Positions 34,159 to 38,151 of a stretch of 38,151 bases of DNA are shown here, in pieces. The notes under the pieces were generated by a model, which worked only from the letters and a program-made list of their open reading frames with translations, had not been told where the DNA came from and made no database searches. The stretch comes from Gemmatimonadota bacterium (GTDB lineage Bacteria > Gemmatimonadota > Gemmatimonadetes > Longimicrobiales > Gaopeijiaceae). The DNA is taken from the NCBI GenBank assembly GCA_022826005.1, contig JAJDVT010000058.1, positions 70,605 through 108,755 on the forward strand, written 5' to 3'. Position 1 is the stretch's first letter. Each line of letters opens with the position of its first letter. Both the position numbers and the translations under genes were made by a program.

Positions 34159-35312
34159 GCGGTCGGACGGGAGCCTTGAGGCCGCGCGGCAGCCCTGCCA
34201 TCTCGGTCGTCCTGCCGGTCCGTGACGGTGAGCGCACCCTCGGCGCGGCGCTGGAGTCGCTCCGCGCGCAGACGTTTGAGGACTTCGAGGTCATCGTCCT
34301 GGACGATCACTCCCGTGACGGGACGGCGGCGGTCGCGCGGGCGTGGGCGCGGCGCGATGGGCGCTTTCGGGTGGTGTCGGCGGCGGACAGACCCGGAATC
34401 GTCGCCGCCCTCCAGCGCGGCCTCGCGGAAGCGCGCGGCACCTGCGTCGCGCGCATGGACGCCGACGACCGCTGCCACCCCGAACGGCTGGCCGTCCAGC
34501 ACGACCTGCTCGCACGCGCACCCGGGCTCGCGGGGTGCGGGACCGGCGTCCGCCTCGTGCCCGAATCGGCCGTGACCCCGCGCGCCGCGGAGTACGCGGC
34601 CTGGGTCAACTCCATGACCGATTGGGACACCGTCGCCGCCAACATCTTCGTCGAGTGCCCCCTCGCCCACCCGACCTTCATGTTCCGGGCGCGCGTCCTG
34701 GCCGAAGCCGGCGGCTACCGCGACCGCGCCTGGCCCGAGGACTACGACCTGCTGCTGCGCCTGTGGCGGCGAGGCCACCGCTTCGTGGCGGCGCCGCGCG
34801 TGCTCCTCGACTGGCGCGACGATCCCGGCCGACTGAGCCGCACCCACCCCGCGTACTCGCTGGCCGCGTTTCGGGCCTGCCGCGTGCACCACCTGCGCAG
34901 GAGCGTGCTCAGGGGGCGGAGCGGGGTGGTGGTGTGGGGCGCGGGCCCGACGGGCAAGAGCCTGGCGCGCGAGTTCGCGCGGCAGGGCGTGAGGGTACAG
35001 GCGTTCGTGGAGGTCGACCCGCGCAAGATCGGGCAGCAGATCCACGGGGCTCCGGTGCTTGGGGTGGAGGCCGTGCGGGAGGTGGTTGGGCGGGGAGGGG
35101 GGGGACGGGGGCGGAGGGGTGGCGGGCGGGTGGGGGGAGGGGGAGCGGGGGTCGTGAGGGGCGCGAGAGCGGGGGCCGTGCGAGGCGCGCGGGGGGTCTC
35201 GGGTGCGCTCCATGTGGGGGCTGTCGCGCGGGCAGCGGGCCGTGCGGGGGTGCGGGGGGCGGTGGGGGGGGTGGGGTTGGGGGAGGGGGTGGACTTCGTG
35301 GCGATGGCGTGA
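34155..35312 (+). CDS. Family 2 glycosyltransferase with C-terminal nucleotide-binding-like domain
   Basis: The 385-residue protein has an N-terminal GT-A fold: ISVVLPVRDGERTL, VIVLDDHSRDGT and DXD-type MDADDRCHPERL (101-112). These are followed by HPTFMFRA and WPEDYDLLLRLWRRG with the likely catalytic Asp/Glu. It transfers a sugar from a nucleotide donor; the acceptor is unknown. Residues about 257-300 (VVVWGAGPTGKSLAREFARQG) form a Rossmann-like segment. A 45-residue Gly/Arg-rich stretch precedes the end (about 310-355), which seems to be slippage in a G-run rather than conserved sequence. The GTG start overlaps the uvrA stop (GTGA), so the two may be co-translated. Confidence 0.85.
   Translation: MSGRTGALRPRGSPAISVVLPVRDGERTLGAALESLRAQTFEDFEVIVLDDHSRDGTAAVARAWARRDGRFRVVSAADRPGIVAALQRGLAEARGTCVARMDADDRCHPERLAVQHDLLARAPGLAGCGTGVRLVPESAVTPRAAEYAAWVNSMTDWDTVAANIFVECPLAHPTFMFRARVLAEAGGYRDRAWPEDYDLLLRLWRRGHRFVAAPRVLLDWRDDPGRLSRTHPAYSLAAFRACRVHHLRRSVLRGRSGVVVWGAGPTGKSLAREFARQGVRVQAFVEVDPRKIGQQIHGAPVLGVEAVREVVGRGGGGRGRRGGGRVGGGGAGVVRGARAGAVRGARGVSGALHVGAVARAAGRAGVRGAVGGVGLGEGVDFVAMA
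35080..35300 (+). repeat. G-rich tract with quadruplex potential in the glycosyltransferase 3' end
   Basis: Dense runs of three or more G occur on the plus strand, for example GGGGAGGGGGGGGACGGGGG (35092-35111) and a second cluster at 35242-35290. The runs are spaced as in G-quadruplex motifs. They code for the Gly/Arg-rich part of the protein and are likely to vary in length. Confidence 0.7.
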
Positions 35313-35468
35313 GTTGGTGGTCGTGCTCACGCAGAGAATGGGACAGACGGTTGCTTCTGACTCTGGAATGGTCGAGTTGCGCGAGTCTGCGGGGCGGGAA
35401 TCTTGGGACCGTGATCGGGTTCCGCTCTGGCGCCCGACGCGCAACCAACTCCAAGAGGAGGATGTATC

Positions 35469-35927
35469 ATGCGGATCCGAAATCTCATTCTCTGCCTGTT
35501 CGTGGCGATGTTCGCCGTGGCCGCGTGGACGGAGAGGGCATCTGCCCAGTGCTGGAATTGCAAGCCCAACGCCTGCATGTGGGGGCCGGGCGAGGGGTGT
35601 GTGATGTCGATCCCGCTAAAGCGTGGGTATGGCGACTGCGCCGACTTCGTGATGTATGGCCACTGTCTCTGTGTTCCCAAGCCGGACGGCAGCGACTGCG
35701 AGTACATGGAAGACGAGGATCCGAGCGTTGCCGCCGCGACGATGGAAACGGAGCTTGCGGAGACGGTGATGGCCATCAAGGCTGGGGAGCCGATACCGGT
35801 CGACGGCTCCTTCGTATACTTGAGTCGAGGCCCGGATCTGGTTGTCAGAAGGAGATGCGACATGGCCGAAGTCGCGCGCGTGGCAATTGCCGAAGTCGAA
35901 CCTGTGCGAACTCTTGCCGGCGGATGA
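35469..35927 (+). CDS. Small cysteine-rich secreted protein
   Basis: This 152-residue product has a clear signal peptide (MRIRNLILCLFVAMFAVAAW...ASAQ, cleavage about residue 26). Eight cysteines follow within residues 28-77 (CWNCKPNAC, GEGC, GDC, GHCLC, DC), and there is one more near 129. The spacing suggests a disulfide-bonded exported domain; the family is not recognised. The C-terminal half is mixed acidic and hydrophobic without cysteines until RRRCDMAEV. ATG 35469 has a strong AAGAGGAGG upstream, and the stop overlaps the next start (ATGA), so it is translationally coupled to the propeller-type lipoprotein. The two may function together. Confidence 0.82.
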   Translation: MRIRNLILCLFVAMFAVAAWTERASAQCWNCKPNACMWGPGEGCVMSIPLKRGYGDCADFVMYGHCLCVPKPDGSDCEYMEDEDPSVAAATMETELAETVMAIKAGEPIPVDGSFVYLSRGPDLVVRRRCDMAEVARVAIAEVEPVRTLAGG

Positions 35928-37186
35928 CAGTGGTCTCGATCCCCAGAAGATGGCTCGCCCTCCTGGTCCTGACTCTCCTCCCCGCCTGTGCCGACTCTGA
36001 ACCTGAGGCCCCCAACCGAACCGAGTCCACGTGGACCACGGAGCTGGAGTACCGGTTCGGGGACGCCATGGTTGGGGACGCCCAGTTTCACGTCATCCGG
36101 TTGGTCCGGGTCGGCAGGGGGGGCGAGCGGGTATTTGTCGTTGAGACGGCCTTGTCGAGGGTGTCGGTTTGGACGCCGGAGGGGACGCTCCTCGTCGATG
36201 TGGGACGGCCCGGTGAGGGTCCTGGCGACTTCGCGTTTGCGGACTACGTGTTCCCGGATGATTCCGGGTTCCTGGTCCGCGACCTGCAGCGGGGACGGTT
36301 CTCATACTTTTCGGCCGACGGCGCACTTCAGACAACGACCGCTTTCCCCCGCAACGTGAGCTACCAGGGGTTCCAGATCGACGGGCACGCCAGGTTCCCT
36401 GATGGGAGCTTCCTCGGGGAGCCCAGCATTGCGGCCAGCATCAGAATGGGCATGTCGGGCGACGACCCCATCCATAGCCTTCCGCTGCTGCGAATCCACG
36501 AGACCGAAGACGGCTGGTCTCACCGGCCACTTTGGCGCCGGAACATTCGCAACGAGACCCTGTGGTTGAAGCTGCCCGACGATCAGCCGGTTTTCACGGT
36601 ACAGCCTTTCTCGGATGCGGACCGGTACCAGGTGGATCCGGTTGCGGGCACATTCGTTCTAGCGCGCAATACCGGTGGGAACCTCGGTGCCGGACAGGCC
36701 GAGCTCCTGGAACTCACCTCGGCGGGTGACACGGTCTGGCAGCGACGGCTGCAGTTCGATCCCGTCCCGGTGTTGGGTTCCGTTCTCGATGAGCAGGTGG
36801 AGGTCTTCGTCGGCGTGCTCGAACACCTTGAGGAGACCTACCCGGGAATCCTGGGCCGCCGTTCTCCCCGCTCGATCGTGGAGGAAGCGGTCTTTGTGCC
36901 TGAGCATCTGCCAGCGGTCAGGAGCATCTTCCTCAGTTCCTTCTCCCGAGAAGTGTGGATCGAGAGTCTTGAGCGGGTGGACACGATGAAGGTCTGGTAT
37001 TCGGTCGTGCGGGGTGAGAGCGAGACGCCGCCCCGGCGTGTGCTGCTTCCCGAGTTCTTCCATGCCCGCGACGCGACCGAAACCCATGTGTGGGGGTTTT
37101 GGAGGGATGAAATGGGTGTCGGCCAATTGGGTGTCGACCATGTGGAGGGCCGGCGGCTGGTGGAGTTGGGCCATTCTGAGCGTTGA
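35924..37186 (+). CDS. 6-bladed beta-propeller-type lipoprotein
   Basis: The 420-residue precursor has signal MTVVSIPRRWLALLVLTLLPAC (lipobox LPAC, Cys22). Propeller-like repeats include RVSVWTPEGTLLVDVGRPGEGPGDF, FPDDSGFLVRDLQRGRF and HRPLWRRNIRNETLWLKLP. It belongs to the same broad group as the lipoproteins at 1-4483, sharing GxGEGPGD-type blades, but lacks the IEDSAGVRIVEY signature. A very long open frame starting in the glycosyltransferase gene runs into it, but only the part from ATG 35924 is real. It is coupled to the cysteine-rich protein upstream and its stop overlaps the start of a decayed paralogue. The ligand is unknown. Confidence 0.85.
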   Translation: MTVVSIPRRWLALLVLTLLPACADSEPEAPNRTESTWTTELEYRFGDAMVGDAQFHVIRLVRVGRGGERVFVVETALSRVSVWTPEGTLLVDVGRPGEGPGDFAFADYVFPDDSGFLVRDLQRGRFSYFSADGALQTTTAFPRNVSYQGFQIDGHARFPDGSFLGEPSIAASIRMGMSGDDPIHSLPLLRIHETEDGWSHRPLWRRNIRNETLWLKLPDDQPVFTVQPFSDADRYQVDPVAGTFVLARNTGGNLGAGQAELLELTSAGDTVWQRRLQFDPVPVLGSVLDEQVEVFVGVLEHLEETYPGILGRRSPRSIVEEAVFVPEHLPAVRSIFLSSFSREVWIESLERVDTMKVWYSVVRGESETPPRRVLLPEFFHARDATETHVWGFWRDEMGVGQLGVDHVEGRRLVELGHSER

Positions 37187-37848
37187 CTACGGCGAGGAAC
37201 CGTATTGGCGGGCAACTCCCCCTCCTGACGCTGGCACTTGCCACCGCCTGTGCCGACCCCGGACCCGCGCCCCCTGACCGAACCGAGTCCACATGGACCA
37301 CGGAGCTGGAGTACCGGTTCGGGGATGCATTTGAGGGGGACGCGATCTTCCACTTCATCCGCTCTGTCCGGGTCGACGGGGGAGGGCGAGCGGGCGTTCA
37401 CCGTGGAAACGGCCTTGTCCAGGGTGTCGGTCTGGACGCCGGAGGGGGAGCTCCTCGTCGAGGTGGGACGGCCCGGCGCAGGTCCCGGCGACTTCGTGTG
37501 GGCGGATGACCTGTTCCCGGATGATTAGGGGTTCGTGGTCCGCGACCTGCGGCGGGCGGTTCTCTCGCTTCTCGCACGACGGCGCACTGCAGACCACGTT
37601 CGACTTCCCCGGCAACGTGGGCTACCAGGGATTCCAGATCGAAGCTCTCTCCTGGTTCGCTGACGGGAGTTTCCTCGGGAGGCCGAGCTTTCCGGCCGAT
37701 GTCGAGGTGGGGCTACGGGGCGACGACCCCATCCACAGCATGCCGCTCTTGCTGGTTTCCGATTCCGGCGGCGGCTGGTCCCACCGGCCGCTTTGGCGGC
37801 TGAACATTCGCAACGAGAACTTGCTGTTGAAGCTGCCGGATGCCCGTG
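37183..37848 (+). pseudogene. Decayed paralogue of the propeller lipoprotein
   Basis: TTG at 37183 overlaps the previous stop, and the product begins with a lipobox (LATAC) and TESTWTTELEYRFGDA, as in the intact gene. An extra base in a G run near 37380-37388 shifts the frame to RAFTVETALSRVSVWTPEGELLVEVGRPG. That frame meets an in-frame TAG at 37526-37528 (intact copy: GAT-TCC-GGG). A 2-nt loss near 37550 shifts it again to FSRFSHDGALQTTFDFPGNVGYQG. Similarity to the intact gene ends abruptly after LLLKLPD at about 37848, leaving out the last 200 or so residues. Some shifts could be sequencing errors, but three lesions plus a break make decay likely. Confidence 0.85.
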
Positions 37849-37951
37849 TCAATCGTTCGCTCAGTTCGTCCGGTCGCGCCCTTTTTTGGAGGCCGGGTAG
37901 ACGGAAACCGACCCCATGGTGGGGTTGGAATCGAGCGAGGGCTCTTGCCCT

Positions 37952-37967
37952 CAAATCCACAGGAGCG
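37952..37967 (+). other. Small hairpin GAGGGC-TCTT-GCCCTC
   Basis: Six-base perfect arms with a 4-nt loop lie just before the ribosome-binding site of the short frame at 37975. It has no U-tract, so an intrinsic terminator is doubtful; it may be an RNA structure or chance. Confidence 0.35.
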
Positions 37968-37974
37968 GTCATCA

Positions 37975-38054
37975 TGACTGGACTCAAGCTGTTCTTCCCC
38001 GTAGCACTCAGTGGACCTGCCCCGCTTTCACGGACGATTAGTTCTTGGGGTTGA
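37975..38054 (+). CDS. Short frame, possibly a disrupted signal-peptide-bearing gene
   Basis: The ATG has a good AGGAG 8 nt upstream and begins MTGLKLFFPVALS, like the start of an exported protein. It then runs into the IS-end-like sequence at about 38010 and stops after 26 codons. One reading is a gene interrupted by an insertion; another is a chance frame. No family is recognised. Confidence 0.25.
38010..38040. mobile_element. Possible insertion-sequence end (weak)
   Basis: TGGACCTGCCCCGCTTTCAC and the following CGGACG recall terminal repeats of IS3-type elements (CTGCCCC...CGGAC). No transposase is visible before the window ends, and neither the opposite inverted repeat nor a target duplication can be seen. 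This is an impression from memory of such ends and is uncertain. Confidence 0.2.
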
Positions 38055-38151
38055 TAGTGTGTGATTTGGTTTGTGCTTTCGCCCTTCCAACGGTGGAGAG
38101 GGGCAGCGAGCGACTCTGGAGAAGCGAGCGAGGACGAGAAGTCCGGAGAGC

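Larger units (their letters stand above)
37849..38151. other. Region without recognised genes at the right edge
   Basis: From the break in the pseudogene to the window edge (303 nt) no gene is recognised. It holds a hairpin-like GAGGGC-TCTT-GCCCTC (37952-37967), CCCC-ATGGT-GGGG (37914-37926), a short frame at 37975 and, from about 38010, sequence reminiscent of an insertion-sequence end. Codon structure is not convincing in any frame. Confidence 0.5.

Noticed and set aside
32926-35444. Long minus-strand frames opposite uvrA and the glycosyltransferase
   Set aside because: Their products are Arg/His/Pro-rich with no motifs, as expected for antisense frames in GC-rich DNA, and the plus-strand genes are certain.
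34343-37186. A 947-codon open frame through three genes
   Set aside because: Its first 500 or so codons run off-frame through the glycosyltransferase and the cysteine-rich gene and are Arg/Gly-rich. Only the part from 35924 has a signal peptide and propeller repeats.
1-38151. CRISPR arrays, tRNA and rRNA genes
   Set aside because: No evenly spaced direct repeats with unique spacers, no cloverleaf with CCA end and no rRNA-like sequence were noticed. Short or divergent RNA genes could be missed by eye.

Overview
The window is GC-rich DNA (roughly 65-70% G+C by eye) from a Gram-negative-type bacterium. It encodes lipoproteins, a TonB-dependent outer-membrane receptor and periplasmic Bat proteins. 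Arrays of 6-bladed beta-propeller lipoproteins carrying VQIEDSAGVRIVEYAG, next to very GC-rich housekeeping genes, suggest a member of the Gemmatimonadota. That assignment is an inference from protein style; no rRNA or other phylogenetic marker gene lies in the window. I saw no tRNA, rRNA or CRISPR array.

Layout. (1) 1-4483, minus strand: four tandem paralogous propeller lipoprotein genes spaced 1-14 nt apart, the last running off the left edge. (2) 4586-17413, plus strand: a complete and unusually large Bat (aerotolerance-type) operon: moxR ATPase, DUF58, a membrane protein with a DUF4381-like tail, batA, batB, batC, three consecutive batD-like genes and batE. Most junctions overlap by 4 nt (ATGA or GTGA). 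The exceptions are two AT-rich gaps, before batB and before the third batD, which carry the same 29-nt element with TGTAA-N8-TTACA arms. (3) 17433-30874, minus strand: TonB-dependent receptor, transketolase, leucyl-tRNA synthetase, a predicted aminopeptidase, an SPFH/band-7 membrane protein, a GHKL-ATPase/winged-helix protein without its usual AlbA domain, an ABC exporter and a HisC-like aminotransferase. (4) 31066-37186, plus strand: a divergent UvrA-family protein with an AT-rich inserted linker, a family 2 glycosyltransferase with a G-rich 3' end, a small cysteine-rich secreted protein and a propeller-type lipoprotein translationally coupled to it. (5) 37183-38151: a decayed second copy of that lipoprotein, cut off at about 37848, then sequence that may be a disrupted small gene and a mobile-element end.

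How the genes work together. In the Bat operon, MoxR is the expected AAA+ ATPase partner of the VWA proteins BatA and BatB. BatC and BatE supply TPR scaffolds, and the BatD proteins supply periplasmic Ig-like domains. Only the third BatD has a C-terminal membrane anchor, so the first two look like secreted, anchorless modules. The propeller lipoproteins at both ends of the window belong to an expanding and decaying paralogous family.

Most worth following: the triplicated BatD with anchorless copies, the repeated TGTAA-N8-TTACA element inside the same operon, and the AT-rich palindrome-bearing insert in uvrA.
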